A stretch of DNA of 62,500 nucleotides from Bacillus infantis NRRL B-14911 (GTDB taxonomy: Bacteria > Bacillota > Bacilli > Bacillales > Cytobacillaceae), in NCBI RefSeq assembly GCF_000473245.1, contig NC_022524.1:105001-167500 (forward strand), written 5' to 3'. The position numbers and the translations under genes are program-made. How positions within the stretch are numbered: the first letter of the stretch is position 1; each line of letters starts with the position of its first letter. The notes under the pieces were generated by a model that ran no database searches, was not told where the DNA came from, and was given only the letters and a program-made list of their open reading frames with translations. Below, piece after piece: positions 1 to 10,653 of the stretch.

Positions 1-494
<494 letters not shown>

Positions 495-564
495 ACATTT
501 GATTGCTTTGTAATTCTTCTTCTGCATTATCTAGTTTTGAGGGAACAAAAACCTCATCTAAATA

Positions 565-682
<118 letters not shown>

Positions 683-688
683 GAAACG

Positions 689-718
689 AAGAACAGTCTG
701 TGAGACTGTTCTTTTTTT
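689..718 (+). terminator. rRNA operon terminator
   Basis: A perfect 11-bp stem (AAGAACAGTCT / AGACTGTTCTT) with a 3-nt loop is followed by a T-run. It lies directly after 5S and ends the rRNA transcript. Confidence 0.95.
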
Positions 719-867
719 GTGCTTTTTAGTTTATGTTGGAGTGGGTTTTGATCAGAAAAGGGATCGTTTGGTGAAAATGAATAGCCGGAGGGCTTTAAGA
801 GCGTTGCTTGTGGTTTGAAAAAAGGGGAGAGCGGCTGTTTGAAATATGGATTTCATTAATTGGCTCG

Positions 868-1382
868 ATAATCTACCGACTCGGCGATTAATTTTATCAA
901 TTGGACGATTAATTTACCGAATTCCTTAAATAATTTACCATTTACCACAAAACAGTCATAGTCTGCCCGCAAACTTCCCCAAATGGCTGAAAAATAGATG
1001 CCGGGCGGGCAAACAAGCAGTGTTTTAAATCAAATATATGAGCTAGCAGGCGTTTAAACTGTGAATTTAATCAAATGACCGATTAATTTACCAACTCAAC
1101 GATTTATTCAATCAAACGACCGATTAATCTACCGAATTCCTCACTTAATTTACCAATTGCCACAAAACAGCCATAGCCCGCCCGCAAACTTCCCCATATG
1201 GCTGAAAAATAGATGCCGGGCGGGCAAACAAGCAGTGCTTTGAATCGAATATATGAGCTAGCAGGCGTTTAAACTGTGAATTTAATCAAACGACCGATTA
1301 ATTTACCAACTCAACGATTTATTCAATCAAATGACCGATTAATCTACCGAATTCCTCGCTTAATTTACCAATTGCCACAAAT
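868..1382. repeat. 215-bp tandem repeat, about 2.4 copies
   Basis: The same text recurs at a fixed 215-bp offset. ACCGAATTCC starts at 916, 1131 and 1346, and GCTGAAAAATAGATGCCGGG starts at 986 and 1201. Each unit has an AT-rich part and a GC-rich part. The AT-rich part carries shorter direct repeats of the form GACCGATTAATYTACC, spaced 41 bp apart at 1071 and 1112. The GC-rich part forms an inverted repeat in the second copy (GCCCGCCCG at 1176 with CGGGCGGGC at 1217); the first copy carries two mismatches in the left arm. No coding potential is seen. The 719-867 flank before it is G-rich with no recognisable gene. Function unknown. Confidence 0.9.
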
Positions 1383-2005
1383 ATCGCGGGATCCCATCCG
1401 CAAGCTCCATCAATAGATTGCCATCTTCGTTCAAATCCAAACACAGTAGCACCGTCACCTAGCACTTTCATGCTGCTGGAAAAAGAAAAGTCCTGATGGA
1501 TGAATAAACCTGGTTTTTATCCGACATAAGAGAGCTGTTAGCAAAAACCGCAAACTTAATCACTCCTACCGATATCCTACCAACCTAACGTCATATCTAA
1601 CCGTTCTGCCAAATAGTTTACCAACTCCTACGTCTAATCAAATCGTCTAGCGAACTTCTCACTCATCCACTTACCACACACCATTGCCAAGCAAAGAAAC
1701 GTCCCATCCAATCTCCCTCAACCCAGCTCACCCCAGCTCAACCCACCCCAACTTAGCACCCATTCAACTTCCCATCATCCCCACTCGCATTCACTCTCCC
1801 TCCTTCACCCGTATATTCCGGCTGCCCTCCCCAGCGAGCTGCAAACGTACCCTGCATACACGTCCCCCCTTTCACCAAAACCAAATTTCCCACCCATGAC
1901 AAGCACCCAAAAGCCCACCGGCTGAATACTCTATACAGCTGGAAGAATTTGCTCTTGTTACGTTTGAGATATTTATTAAATGGGAAAATTAATAAGGCAT
2001 CCATC
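1383..2005. other. Gene-free segment with C-rich, G-poor part
   Basis: No gene is supported here. From about 1550 to 1910 the + strand is strongly C-rich and G-poor, with runs such as CCCAGCTCACCCCAGCTCA. Short TACC-type words resembling the upstream repeat persist to about 1690, which suggests decayed repeat copies. Reading frames on both strands here are low-complexity (Pro/Ser/His-rich on +, Gly-rich on -), lack ribosome-binding sites and resemble no protein I know. Confidence 0.6.
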
Positions 2006-2035
2006 TTGCAACTTTTTACATAATTCATTTATAAT
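2006..2035 (+). promoter_or_regulatory. SigA-type promoter of the ctsR operon
   Basis: A TTGCAA -35 box (2006-2011) and a perfect TATAAT -10 box (2030-2035) are separated by 18 bp. The predicted start lies near 2042, inside the CtsR operator, so repressor binding would block initiation or early elongation. Confidence 0.85.
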
Positions 2036-2038
2036 TAA

Positions 2039-2055
2039 AGTCAAATATAGTCAAA
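2039..2055 (+). promoter_or_regulatory. CtsR operator (heptad direct repeat)
   Basis: AGTCAAA-TAT-AGTCAAA matches the CtsR box, a direct repeat of the heptad RGTCAAA with a 3-bp spacer. It overlaps the start site of the promoter just upstream and lies 21 bp before the ctsR start. This implies autoregulation and heat-inducible expression of ctsR-mcsA-mcsB-clpC. Confidence 0.95.
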
Positions 2056-2075
2056 GTCAGGGAGGAGGAGGCCTG

Positions 2076-2537
2076 GTGAGGAATATATCCGACATAATCG
2101 AGAAATATCTGAAGGAAGTCCTGGAGCTGAGTGAACGGGAAAGTGTCGAGATCAAAAGAAGCGAAGTGGCTGATAAATTCCAATGTGTCCCCTCGCAGAT
2201 CAATTACGTCATTAATACCCGATTTACAATCGAAAAAGGATATATTGTTGAAAGCAAGCGGGGCGGCGGAGGATATATCCGGATCATGAAGGTACAGTCC
2301 TATGATCATGCGGACCTGATTGATCAGCTGCTGATGCTGATCCAAAGCAGGATATCGCAGGGAAGCGCTGAGAGCGTCATCTTGCGCCTGGTGGAAGAGG
2401 AAGTCATCACACGCCGCGAGGCTAAAATCATGCTCAGTGTAATCGACCGGTCGGTTTTATATATAGAGCTTCCGTTCCGCGATGAATTGCGATCAAGAAT
2501 GCTGAGAGCAATGCTGACTTCGTTGAAGTATAAATAA
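2076..2537 (+). CDS. ctsR: Class III heat-shock repressor CtsR
   Basis: This 153-residue DNA-binding repressor controls clp genes and acts as a dimer on the operator just upstream. The N-terminal half is a winged helix-turn-helix. Its glycine-rich wing (KRGGGGY, Gly63-66) is the thermosensing loop in this family, and Arg62 beside it is the arginine known to be phosphorylated by McsB. The GTG start at 2076 follows GGAGGAGGAGG and gives the family N-terminus (NISDIIE) and usual length of about 154. The frame stays open upstream to 1980, but that extension overlaps the promoter and is rejected. It is the first gene of a four-gene operon. Confidence 0.97.
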   Translation: MRNISDIIEKYLKEVLELSERESVEIKRSEVADKFQCVPSQINYVINTRFTIEKGYIVESKRGGGGYIRIMKVQSYDHADLIDQLLMLIQSRISQGSAESVILRLVEEEVITRREAKIMLSVIDRSVLYIELPFRDELRSRMLRAMLTSLKYK

Positions 2538-2564
2538 AGATTAAGCAGCTGGAGAGGTGAGTGC

Positions 2565-3113
2565 ATGATTTGCCAAGAATGTAATCAGAGGCCGGCAACG
2601 CTGCATTTTACAAAGAGCATAAATGGCGGGAAGACCGAATTCCATCTTTGCGAGGTCTGCGCCAAGGAAAAAGGCGAAATGTTCATGATCAATAATCAGG
2701 CTTCAGGCTTTTCCCTCAACAGCCTGCTGGCGGGGCTTTTGAATATTGAGCCTGGTCTGCAGCAGCCGAAAAAAGAGCAAAGGCCGCAGGAGCAAGTTCT
2801 GCAGTGCAGCAAATGCCAGATGACTTTTAAGCAGTTCATTAAAATCGGACGGTTTGGCTGTGCCCACTGCTATTCGGAATTCAAGGGGCAGCTTGACCCG
2901 ATCCTGAAGCGCCTCCACAGCGGGAACTGGTCCCATAGAGGGAAGATACCGGCGAGAGCCGGCGGGAGCATTCAGCTCAGGAGAAAGATTGAGGATATGA
3001 AAAAAGAATTGAAGGAATTGATCCTGCAGGAAGAGTTTGAAAAAGCTGCCGTGCGCCGGGATGAGATACGGTCCCTTGAAAAACAGCTGAGCAGCGGCAG
3101 GGAGGGGGACTGA
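2565..3113 (+). CDS. mcsA: Protein-arginine kinase activator McsA
   Basis: This 182-residue zinc-binding partner of the arginine kinase McsB is needed to activate it and to tag proteins for ClpCP. Cysteine pairs that can bind zinc are at 3/6, 29/32, 81/84 and 99/102. A C-terminal UVR motif (about 139-174, [13 protein letters not shown]) resembles those of UvrB and ClpC and is a protein-interaction helix pair. The ATG follows GAGAGGTG. It starts 27 bp after ctsR and ends 4 bp before mcsB, which fits translational coupling. Confidence 0.95.
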   Translation: MICQECNQRPATLHFTKSINGGKTEFHLCEVCAKEKGEMFMINNQASGFSLNSLLAGLLNIEPGLQQPKKEQRPQEQVLQCSKCQMTFKQFIKIGRFGCAHCYSEFKGQLDPILKRLHSGNWSHRGKIPARAGGSIQLRRKIEDMKKELKELILQEEFEKAAVRRDEIRSLEKQLSSGREGD

Positions 3114-3117
3114 TATC

Positions 3118-4185
3118 ATGTCACTGGAACGTTTCATCAGCCAGGCGGTCAGTTCCTGGATGAGTGCGGAAGGCCCTGATTCTGATATTGTGCTAAGCTC
3201 CCGCATCCGTCTGGCAAGGAATATGAATATATATAAGTTTCCTACTCTTTTTTCAAATGAAGAAGGACAGAGCATCATTGAAGATATCAGGAAGATTTCC
3301 ACCGAGAAGCCTTTCAAAGGGCTTGGAGGATTGGAGCTTTTAGAGATGGGAAGTCTTCAGCCCCTCCAGAAAAGGGTGCTTGTTGAAAAGCATCTGATCA
3401 GCCCCAATCTGGCTGAGCAGTCTCCTTACGGGGCTTGTCTCCTGTCAGAAAATGAAGAGGTCAGCATCATGGTCAACGAGGAAGACCATATCCGGATTCA
3501 ATGCCTGTTTCCTGCATTCAGGCTGACCGAGGCACTTGAGATGGCCAATAAGCTGGATGACTGGCTTGAGGAGAACCTTGAATTTGCCTTTGATGAAGAC
3601 TACGGGTATCTTACCAGCTGCCCGACCAATGTCGGAACAGGGCTAAGGGCTTCTGTCATGATGCATCTCCCAGGTCTGATGCTCACCCATCAGATGAACC
3701 GGATCATCCCGGCCATCAATCAGCTGGGGCTTGTGGTGAGAGGGACATATGGCGAAGGAAGCGAGGCGCTGGGCAATATTTTTCAAGTGTCCAATCAGAT
3801 CACGCTCGGAAAGTCTGAGGAAGATATCGTAGAAGATCTGAAGAGTGTCGTGGGCCAGCTCATCGCCCAGGAAAGATATGCCCGGGAAGCATTAGCAAAG
3901 ACTTCAAACATACAATTAGAAGACAGAGTGTACCGTTCCTATGGGATTCTCTCCAACAGCCGGATCATTGAATCAAAAGAAGCGGCAAAATGCTTATCTG
4001 ATGTCCGGCTGGGTATAGATATGGGATACATCAAAGATATTCCCAAAAATATTTTAAATGAATTGATGATTCTTACACAGCCCGGTTTCCTGCAGCAATA
4101 TGCCGGCGGGCCGCTCCGGCCTGAAGAACGTGATATTAGAAGGGCTGCACTTATACGCGAAAGATTGAAAATGGAAAAACAATAG
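3118..4185 (+). CDS. mcsB: Protein arginine kinase McsB
   Basis: The 355-residue ATP:guanido-phosphotransferase fold phosphorylates arginines on CtsR and on misfolded proteins, marking the latter for ClpCP. Visible motifs are the phosphate-binding SSRIRLARN (27-35), the NEED loop (120-123) and the catalytic cysteine in [12 protein letters not shown] (Cys168). Near the C-terminus is an RDIRRA element (338-343) matching the RDxxRA phosphoarginine-sensing motif. All catalytic signatures are intact and the length is normal. The gene is tightly coupled to mcsA, and clpC starts 16 bp after its stop. Confidence 0.97.
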   Translation: MSLERFISQAVSSWMSAEGPDSDIVLSSRIRLARNMNIYKFPTLFSNEEGQSIIEDIRKISTEKPFKGLGGLELLEMGSLQPLQKRVLVEKHLISPNLAEQSPYGACLLSENEEVSIMVNEEDHIRIQCLFPAFRLTEALEMANKLDDWLEENLEFAFDEDYGYLTSCPTNVGTGLRASVMMHLPGLMLTHQMNRIIPAINQLGLVVRGTYGEGSEALGNIFQVSNQITLGKSEEDIVEDLKSVVGQLIAQERYAREALAKTSNIQLEDRVYRSYGILSNSRIIESKEAAKCLSDVRLGIDMGYIKDIPKNILNELMILTQPGFLQQYAGGPLRPEERDIRRAALIRERLKMEKQ

Positions 4186-4201
4186 TCGGGAGGATGAAAT
4201 T

Positions 4202-6655
4202 ATGATGTTCGGACGATTTACTGAAAGAGCTCAAAAAGTATTGGCATTAGCACAGGAGGAAGCCATTCGCTTAGGACACAGCAATATCGGCACAGAGCAT
4301 ATCCTGCTCGGCCTCGTCCGTGAAGGAGAAGGGATTGCTGCAAAGGCGCTTTATGCACTCGGACTGGGCTCTGAAAAGATCCAAAAAGAGGTGGAAAACC
4401 TTATTGGCCGCGGCCAGGATTCCTCACAGACTCCCCACTATACACCAAGGGCTAAAAAGGTCATTGAGCTCTCAATGGATGAGGCCAGAAAACTGGGCCA
4501 CTCTTATGTTGGCACAGAGCATATCCTGCTCGGCTTGATCCGTGAGGGTGAGGGTGTTGCCGCACGGGTGCTGAACAATCTGGGAGTCAGCTTGAATAAA
4601 GCAAGGCAGCAGGTGCTCCAGCTTCTGGGCAGCAATGATTCAGGAAGCCATCAGGGAGGATCAGCAGCAAGCGCTAATACACCGACCCTTGATAGCCTTG
4701 CAAGAGACCTGACAGCCATTGCCAGGGAAGGAAGCCTTGATCCGGTCATCGGCCGAAGCAAGGAAATCCAGCGCGTCATTGAAGTGCTGAGCCGCCGGAC
4801 AAAGAACAATCCGGTCCTGATCGGGGAGCCTGGCGTCGGTAAGACAGCCATCGCAGAAGGACTTGCACAGCAGATCATCAACAATGAAGTGCCGGAGATC
4901 CTCCGCGACAAAAGGGTTATGACACTGGATATGGGGACAGTTGTTGCCGGAACAAAATACCGTGGCGAATTCGAAGACCGCTTGAAAAAAGTAATGGATG
5001 AAATCCGCCAGGCTGGCAATATCATTCTCTTCATCGATGAGCTTCATACTTTGATTGGTGCAGGAGGAGCAGAGGGGGCAATCGATGCTTCCAATATCCT
5101 GAAGCCATCCCTTGCAAGGGGCGAACTGCAGTGCATCGGCGCCACTACCCTGGATGAATACAGAAAGTATATCGAAAAGGATGCTGCGCTTGAAAGGCGT
5201 TTCCAGCCGATCACGGTAGATGAACCGACAGCAGATGAGTCTGTTCAGATCCTTAAGGGGCTGCGCGACCGCTATGAGGCCCATCACAGAGTATCCATCA
5301 CAGATGAAGCCATCGAGGCAGCTGTTAAGCTTTCTGATCGTTATATCTCAGACCGCTTCCTTCCGGATAAGGCGATCGATCTGATTGATGAAGCAGGTTC
5401 AAAAGTACGCCTGCGTTCTTACACTACTCCCCCTAACCTGAAAGAGCTTGAATTGAAGCTTGAAGAAGTCAGGAAGGAAAAAGATGCTGCCGTCCAAAGC
5501 CAGGAGTTCGAGAAAGCTGCATCCCTCAGAGACTCTGAACAGCGCCTGCGCGAGCAGCTGGAGGAAACAAAGAAGAGCTGGAAAGAGAAGCAGGGGAAGG
5601 AAAACAGCGAAGTCACAGTTGATGATATTGCACATGTAGTAGCAAGCTGGACTGGAATTCCTGTAGCGAAGCTGGCTCAGACAGAAACAGCCAAGCTCCT
5701 GAACATGGAAGAAATTCTTCATTCCCGTGTCATTGGCCAGGAAGAAGCGGTCAAGGCGATCTCCAAAGCGGTCCGCCGTGCGCGTGCCGGGCTGAAAGAT
5801 CCTAAGCGCCCAATCGGCTCCTTCGTATTCCTCGGCCCTACTGGGGTCGGTAAGACTGAGCTTGCGCGTGCGCTTGCAGAGGCGATGTTCGGCGATGAAG
5901 ATGCAATGATCCGCATCGATATGTCTGAATATATGGAGAAGCATTCAACTTCCCGTCTTGTTGGTTCACCTCCGGGATATGTAGGATATGAGGAAGGCGG
6001 CCAGCTGACAGAAAAAGTCCGCAGGAAGCCATACTCAGTTGTCCTTCTGGATGAGATTGAGAAAGCACATCCGGATGTATTCAATATCCTCCTTCAGGTT
6101 CTTGAGGATGGACGCCTGACAGATTCTAAAGGCCGGACTGTCGACTTCCGAAACACAGTCCTGATCATGACATCCAATGTCGGGGCAGAAGCGCTGAAAC
6201 GCAATAAATATGTCGGCTTTAACATCCAGGATGGAGAGCAGGACTATAAGGATATGAAAGGCAAGGTAATGGAAGAGCTTAAGAAGGCTTTCCGCCCTGA
6301 ATTCCTTAACCGGATCGATGAAATCATCGTGTTCCACGCCCTTGAGAAAAAACATCTCAAGGAAATCGTTACATTGCTTTCCGATCAATTGGTTAAACGC
6401 CTGCAGGAACAGGAAATTGTCCTTGGCCTGACCGATAAGGCAAAAGAGAAAATTTCCGAGGAAGGGTACGACCCTGAGTATGGTGCAAGGCCGCTCCGCC
6501 GCGCGATCCAAAAGCATATCGAGGACCGTTTGTCAGAGGAGCTGCTGAAGGGCCAGGTGCTGACAGGGCAGAATGTCATTATCGATGTAGAAGATGGGGA
6601 ATTTGTCGTGAAAACAGAAGAATCTCCTGAAACTGCAACAAACTTATCTAAATAA
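4202..6655 (+). CDS. clpC: AAA+ unfoldase ClpC
   Basis: This 817-residue Hsp100 chaperone unfolds substrates for the ClpP protease and works with adaptors such as MecA and McsB. Two Clp-N repeats cover about 1-150 ([16 protein letters not shown] and its near copy). The D1 Walker A is GEPGVGKT (208-215), with a UVR-containing middle domain near 415-485. The D2 Walker A is GPTGVGKT (545-552), followed by a small C-terminal domain ending SEELLKGQV. Two adjacent ATGs (4202, 4205) follow the ribosome-binding site; the first matches the family N-terminus MMFGRFTE. It is the last gene of the CtsR operon, closed by a strong terminator. Confidence 0.98.
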   Translation: MMFGRFTERAQKVLALAQEEAIRLGHSNIGTEHILLGLVREGEGIAAKALYALGLGSEKIQKEVENLIGRGQDSSQTPHYTPRAKKVIELSMDEARKLGHSYVGTEHILLGLIREGEGVAARVLNNLGVSLNKARQQVLQLLGSNDSGSHQGGSAASANTPTLDSLARDLTAIAREGSLDPVIGRSKEIQRVIEVLSRRTKNNPVLIGEPGVGKTAIAEGLAQQIINNEVPEILRDKRVMTLDMGTVVAGTKYRGEFEDRLKKVMDEIRQAGNIILFIDELHTLIGAGGAEGAIDASNILKPSLARGELQCIGATTLDEYRKYIEKDAALERRFQPITVDEPTADESVQILKGLRDRYEAHHRVSITDEAIEAAVKLSDRYISDRFLPDKAIDLIDEAGSKVRLRSYTTPPNLKELELKLEEVRKEKDAAVQSQEFEKAASLRDSEQRLREQLEETKKSWKEKQGKENSEVTVDDIAHVVASWTGIPVAKLAQTETAKLLNMEEILHSRVIGQEEAVKAISKAVRRARAGLKDPKRPIGSFVFLGPTGVGKTELARALAEAMFGDEDAMIRIDMSEYMEKHSTSRLVGSPPGYVGYEEGGQLTEKVRRKPYSVVLLDEIEKAHPDVFNILLQVLEDGRLTDSKGRTVDFRNTVLIMTSNVGAEALKRNKYVGFNIQDGEQDYKDMKGKVMEELKKAFRPEFLNRIDEIIVFHALEKKHLKEIVTLLSDQLVKRLQEQEIVLGLTDKAKEKISEEGYDPEYGARPLRRAIQKHIEDRLSEELLKGQVLTGQNVIIDVEDGEFVVKTEESPETATNLSK

Positions 6656-6672
6656 ACGTCATATTATATAAT

Positions 6673-6710
6673 AAAAAAGGTACACGGTGCACAATGCGTG
6701 TACCTTTTTT
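6673..6710 (+). terminator. Terminator after clpC
   Basis: A 14-bp stem (AAAAAAGGTACACG / CGTGTACCTTTTTT) with a 10-nt loop starts 18 bp past the clpC stop. Its A-rich 5' arm could also work on the other strand. It separates the heat-shock operon from radA. Confidence 0.92.
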
Positions 6711-6879
6711 CCATTGAAGGCATTTCAATCTGTCCTTATATAAAAAATCAGCCATTTCCACTACTTTCCTTGGACAGGCATTTTTATATAAGCGGGGAAG
6801 TATAATATACTTTCCCTATAATGAAACTAATGGTGCACTTTTCACAATAGAAGAGAATGAAATAGAAAGGGAGAAACGG

Positions 6880-8262
6880 ATGGCAAAAAGAAAGACCAAA
6901 TTCATCTGCCAGGAATGCGGCTATGAGTCCGCCAAGTGGATGGGCAAATGTCCTGCCTGCGGGCAGTGGAATACAATGGTGGAGGAAACGGAGAAGCCTG
7001 CAGCTGGAGGAAGAAGGGGTGCATTTGCCCATTCGGCAGGCGTAACCCTTGCTTCTAAAGCGACGCCGATCACCTCAATTGAGACAGTCAATGAACCGCG
7101 GATCTATACAGACCTGAAGGAGCTCAACCGCGTTCTGGGAGGCGGGGTGGTAAGGGGCTCGCTTGTTCTGATCGGGGGCGACCCCGGAATCGGGAAGTCG
7201 ACGCTCCTCCTGCAGGTATCTTCCCAGCTGGCCCGGAAGGATCATTCTGTTCTTTATATTTCCGGAGAGGAATCCATGAGGCAGACAAAGCTCAGGGCTG
7301 ACAGGCTTGGGGTTGTATCAGATAAGCTGCTCGTATATGCAGAAACGAATCTCGAGGAAATCAGCCGGACCATTGAAAATGAAAATCCCAGCTTTGTGAT
7401 CATTGATTCAATCCAGACTGTTTTTCATCCGGATATCACCTCGGCCCCTGGAAGCGTCTCGCAGGTAAGGGAATGTACCGCGGAGCTGATGAGGATCGGA
7501 AAGACCAAAGGCATCGCGATCTTTATCGTGGGGCATGTCACGAAGGAAGGATCGATTGCCGGCCCGAGGCTGCTCGAGCATATGGTTGACACAGTCCTCT
7601 ACTTCGAGGGTGAAAGGCATCATACGTACCGCATTCTCAGGGCTGTTAAGAACCGTTTCGGATCAACCAATGAAATGGGCATCTTTGAAATGAAGGAATT
7701 CGGCCTTGAAGAGGTGGAAAATCCATCGGAAATATTCCTTGAAGAGCGCTCCCAGGGGGCATCCGGATCTACAGTTGTTGCCTCCATGGAAGGGACGAGG
7801 CCGGTGCTGGTTGAAATTCAGGCGCTCATTTCCCCGACGAGCTTCGGGAATCCGAGGAGGATGGCAACCGGGATCGATCATAACCGCGTCCCGCTTTTAA
7901 TGGCTGTGCTTGAAAAGCGTGTCGGGATGCTTCTGCAAAATCAGGATGCTTATTTGAAGGTGGCAGGCGGCGTTAAGCTGGATGAACCTGCGATTGACCT
8001 GGCAATTGCCGTCAGCATTGCCTCAAGCTTCAGGGATAAGCCAACACAGGCCTCTGATTGCATCATTGGAGAAGTGGGTTTGACCGGCGAAGTCCGCCGT
8101 GTCTCCAGGATCGAACAGCGTGTCCAGGAAGCTGCTAAGCTTGGGTTTGAACGGATCATCCTTCCTGCTAAGAACCTTGGAGGCTGGGACTCTCCGCCGG
8201 GCGTGCAGCTAATCGGGGTTAATACAGTCAGCGAGGCCTTAAAAGCGGCATTAGGAGGATAA
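6880..8262 (+). CDS. radA: DNA repair ATPase/branch-migration factor RadA
   Basis: This 460-residue RecA-like motor helps extend and process recombination intermediates. It has an N-terminal C4 zinc finger (Cys10, 13, 24, 27), a Walker [11 protein letters not shown] (99-108), the RadA-specific KNRFG motif (257-261) and a C-terminal Lon-protease-like domain that forms the ring. The length matches the family (about 458). The start follows GGGAGAAACGG. It forms a cassette with disA 3 bp downstream, a pairing in which RadA is known to modulate DisA. Confidence 0.97.
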   Translation: MAKRKTKFICQECGYESAKWMGKCPACGQWNTMVEETEKPAAGGRRGAFAHSAGVTLASKATPITSIETVNEPRIYTDLKELNRVLGGGVVRGSLVLIGGDPGIGKSTLLLQVSSQLARKDHSVLYISGEESMRQTKLRADRLGVVSDKLLVYAETNLEEISRTIENENPSFVIIDSIQTVFHPDITSAPGSVSQVRECTAELMRIGKTKGIAIFIVGHVTKEGSIAGPRLLEHMVDTVLYFEGERHHTYRILRAVKNRFGSTNEMGIFEMKEFGLEEVENPSEIFLEERSQGASGSTVVASMEGTRPVLVEIQALISPTSFGNPRRMATGIDHNRVPLLMAVLEKRVGMLLQNQDAYLKVAGGVKLDEPAIDLAIAVSIASSFRDKPTQASDCIIGEVGLTGEVRRVSRIEQRVQEAAKLGFERIILPAKNLGGWDSPPGVQLIGVNTVSEALKAALGG

Positions 8263-8265
8263 GAT

Positions 8266-9339
8266 ATGGACAATAAAAAGCTGGGCGAAAAGACCCGGAG
8301 CGACATTTTGAAATTTCTGGCACCGGGAACACCGATACGCGAAGGGATCGATAATGTCCTGCGTGCAAACACAGGCGGACTGATTGTACTGGGCTGCAAT
8401 GAAAAGGTGAAGGCGATTGTAGATGGGGGCTTTCAGATCAATTGCCCTTTCACGCCAAGTTATCTGTATGAGCTGGCCAAAATGGATGGCGCCATCGTCC
8501 TGAATGAGACAGGCAGCAAGATTCTTATAGCCAATGCCCAGCTTGCCCCGAACCCGGGCATCCCTTCTTCGGAAACCGGGATGCGGCACCGGACGGCAGA
8601 GCGGGTGGCAAAGGAGACAGGGGCGCTTGTCGTTGCCATTTCACAGCGGCGGACAGTCATCACACTCTACCAGGGCCATTTCAGATATGCATTGAAAGAC
8701 ATCGCCGTCATTCTCGCAAAAGCCAACCAGGCAGTCCAGACGCTTGAGAAATACAAAGTGGTGCTGGAGCAGAGCATCGCAAGCCTCGGGATCCTTGAGT
8801 TTGAAGAGCTTGTGACCTACAGCGATGTTCTTCAGGTGCTGCACCGCTATGAGATGGTGCTGAAGATCAAGCAGGAACTGATGTCCTACCTGAGTGAACT
8901 GGGTACAGAAGGCAGGCTGATCCGCCTGCAGATGAACGAGCTCTTGACTGACATGGAAAAGGAAACTTCTTTGATCATCAAAGACTATGCCTTTGATAAG
9001 GATGTCAGCACGAAGGAAGCAATCAGCAAAATGCAGGAGCTGGCAAGCGGCGAAACGATCGAGGACAGCATCCTCCTGAAGCTGATCGGCTATAGCGGCT
9101 ATGTCCACCTGGATGAAGGAATTTGTCCAAGAGGGTACCGGATGCTTAATAAAATCCCCCGGCTCCCGCCAATCATTATTGAAAATCTCATCACCAGATT
9201 CCAGGAGCTTCCTGAAATCACAGCAGCTTCAGTAGAGGATCTTGATGAGGTGGAAGGCATCGGTGAAGTCAGGGCGAGAAAAATCCGTGAGGGCCTCAAG
9301 CTGGTCAAGGAGCAGCTGTTTGCGGACCGTCAGCTTTAA
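8266..9339 (+). CDS. disA: Diadenylate cyclase / DNA-scanning protein DisA
   Basis: This 357-residue enzyme makes cyclic di-AMP from two ATP and stops when it meets branched DNA, linking genome integrity to sporulation. The N-terminal DAC domain shows the catalytic DGA (74-76) and RHRTAER (107-113) motifs. A helical spine follows, then a C-terminal helix-hairpin-helix region with [12 protein letters not shown] near 330. The ATG follows GGAGGAT, only 3 bp after radA, so the two are probably translated together. Confidence 0.97.
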   Translation: MDNKKLGEKTRSDILKFLAPGTPIREGIDNVLRANTGGLIVLGCNEKVKAIVDGGFQINCPFTPSYLYELAKMDGAIVLNETGSKILIANAQLAPNPGIPSSETGMRHRTAERVAKETGALVVAISQRRTVITLYQGHFRYALKDIAVILAKANQAVQTLEKYKVVLEQSIASLGILEFEELVTYSDVLQVLHRYEMVLKIKQELMSYLSELGTEGRLIRLQMNELLTDMEKETSLIIKDYAFDKDVSTKEAISKMQELASGETIEDSILLKLIGYSGYVHLDEGICPRGYRMLNKIPRLPPIIIENLITRFQELPEITAASVEDLDEVEGIGEVRARKIREGLKLVKEQLFADRQL

Positions 9340-9346
9340 TTGCCCA

Positions 9347-9420
9347 TTGAATTGGTCTATACAGTATGCTAAAATGGTGGTTTTATATTATTTGACACTC
9401 TGTTTGCACGGTGCTACGCT
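9347..9420 (+). promoter_or_regulatory. Two SigA-type promoter candidates before yacL
   Basis: The first is TTGAAT (9347-9352), 17 bp, TAAAAT (9370-9375). The second is TTGACA (9392-9397), 17 bp, TACGCT (9415-9420). Both lie in the 210-bp gap between disA and yacL and would leave an untranslated leader of more than 120 nt. I see no terminator after disA, so read-through is also possible. Confidence 0.6.
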
Positions 9421-9549
9421 TAAGGTGTATCAGTATATAAAACCTCCGATATTATTATATTTAAATAATGTTACAAAAAACCAAATTAACATATTCTGCA
9501 GGTTTCAATTCAGGGAATTTGTTTATAATGATTAAAAGGAGGTGAAGGA

Positions 9550-10632
9550 ATGTTAAAACGCATTGTACAGGCATGCTTTCTTATTACCGGGGGGACCCTT
9601 GGGATCTTTTTGATTCCGGACTTGCTCGGGCTAGTTGCTTTGGACGACATTCCTCTTTTAAATAATCCGTATGTGTCCGCTATTTTAGGTGCCATTATTT
9701 TTTATCTTATATCTTTTTGGGCAGTTGATTATGTAACCAATTTCGTGAGATGGGTAGAGGAATCATTGGTGAAAGCGCCTATAACAGATATTATTTTTGG
9801 CAGTGTGGGCCTTGCTTTCGGCCTGATAGTGGCATTTTTGATCGGCTTTGCGCTCAATGCAATCGAATTTCCGATTGTCAATACGGTCGCCCCGATCCTG
9901 CTGACGCTGATTTTTGGCTATCTTGGCTTCCAGGTGGGCTTTAAAAAGCGGGATGAGCTTCTGGGATTATTTACGAGCCGGAAAAAGAAATCCGGTGAAG
10001 AGGAAGCAGAGCCAGTTGAGAAAAACGCATTAAAGATTCTGGATACAAGTGTGATCATTGACGGAAGGATCGCGGATATCTGCCAGACGGGCTTCCTTGA
10101 AGGAACCATCGTCATACCCCAGTTCGTCCTTGAGGAGCTTCAGCATATAGCTGATTCTTCAGATGTATTGAAAAGGAACAGGGGGAGGCGGGGGCTGGAT
10201 ATCCTGAACCGTATCCAGAAGGAGCTTTCCATCAAGGTCGAGATTTATGAAGGGGACTTTGAAGAGATCCAGGAAGTAGACAGCAAGCTTGTGAAATTGG
10301 CAAAGCTGACGAACGGTGTTGTGGTGACAAATGACTTTAATCTTAACAAGGTATGCGAGCTACAGAAGGTATCTGTGCTCAATATCAATGACTTGGCCAA
10401 TGCGGTCAAGCCGGTGGTGCTGCCTGGAGAAGAGATGAAGGTGCAGGTCATCAAGGACGGGAAAGAGCATAATCAGGGTGTTGCTTATCTGGATGACGGT
10501 ACAATGATTGTCGTCGAAGATGGCCGCGATTATATCGGCAAGCACATCGATGTCCTTGTCACCAGCGTGCTGCAGACCTCTGCGGGCCGCATGATATTTG
10601 CAAAGCCTAAGCTGCTTGAAAAAGCTTTATAA
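9550..10632 (+). CDS. yacL: Membrane-anchored PIN/TRAM domain protein YacL
   Basis: The 360-residue protein has four hydrophobic segments in about the first 130 residues. A PIN nuclease-type domain follows ([12 protein letters not shown] from 162, with acidic residues Asp165 and Asp171), and then a C-terminal TRAM RNA-binding domain (about 290-350). PIN domains usually cut RNA, but the cellular role of this family is not well defined. The ATG follows AGGAGGTGAAGGA. It is linked to ispD 21 bp downstream, an arrangement conserved in Bacillus without an obvious functional link. Confidence 0.93.
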   Translation: MLKRIVQACFLITGGTLGIFLIPDLLGLVALDDIPLLNNPYVSAILGAIIFYLISFWAVDYVTNFVRWVEESLVKAPITDIIFGSVGLAFGLIVAFLIGFALNAIEFPIVNTVAPILLTLIFGYLGFQVGFKKRDELLGLFTSRKKKSGEEEAEPVEKNALKILDTSVIIDGRIADICQTGFLEGTIVIPQFVLEELQHIADSSDVLKRNRGRRGLDILNRIQKELSIKVEIYEGDFEEIQEVDSKLVKLAKLTNGVVVTNDFNLNKVCELQKVSVLNINDLANAVKPVVLPGEEMKVQVIKDGKEHNQGVAYLDDGTMIVVEDGRDYIGKHIDVLVTSVLQTSAGRMIFAKPKLLEKAL

Positions 10633-10653
10633 AAGAGAGTTGGGAGACTGTTT

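Noticed and set aside
1071-1382. Repeats as a CRISPR array
   Set aside because: The 41-bp and 215-bp periods repeat their whole text; there are no unique spacers between identical repeats and no cas genes nearby.
1684-2028. Reading frames in the C-rich tract (Pro/His-rich on +, Gly-rich on -)
   Set aside because: Low-complexity products with no ribosome-binding site; they follow from the skewed base composition and partly overlap the ctsR promoter.
6711-6879. Promoter for radA
   Set aside because: TATAAT words occur at 6801 and 6817 and TTGGAC at 6770, but no pair has acceptable spacing, so no promoter is claimed.
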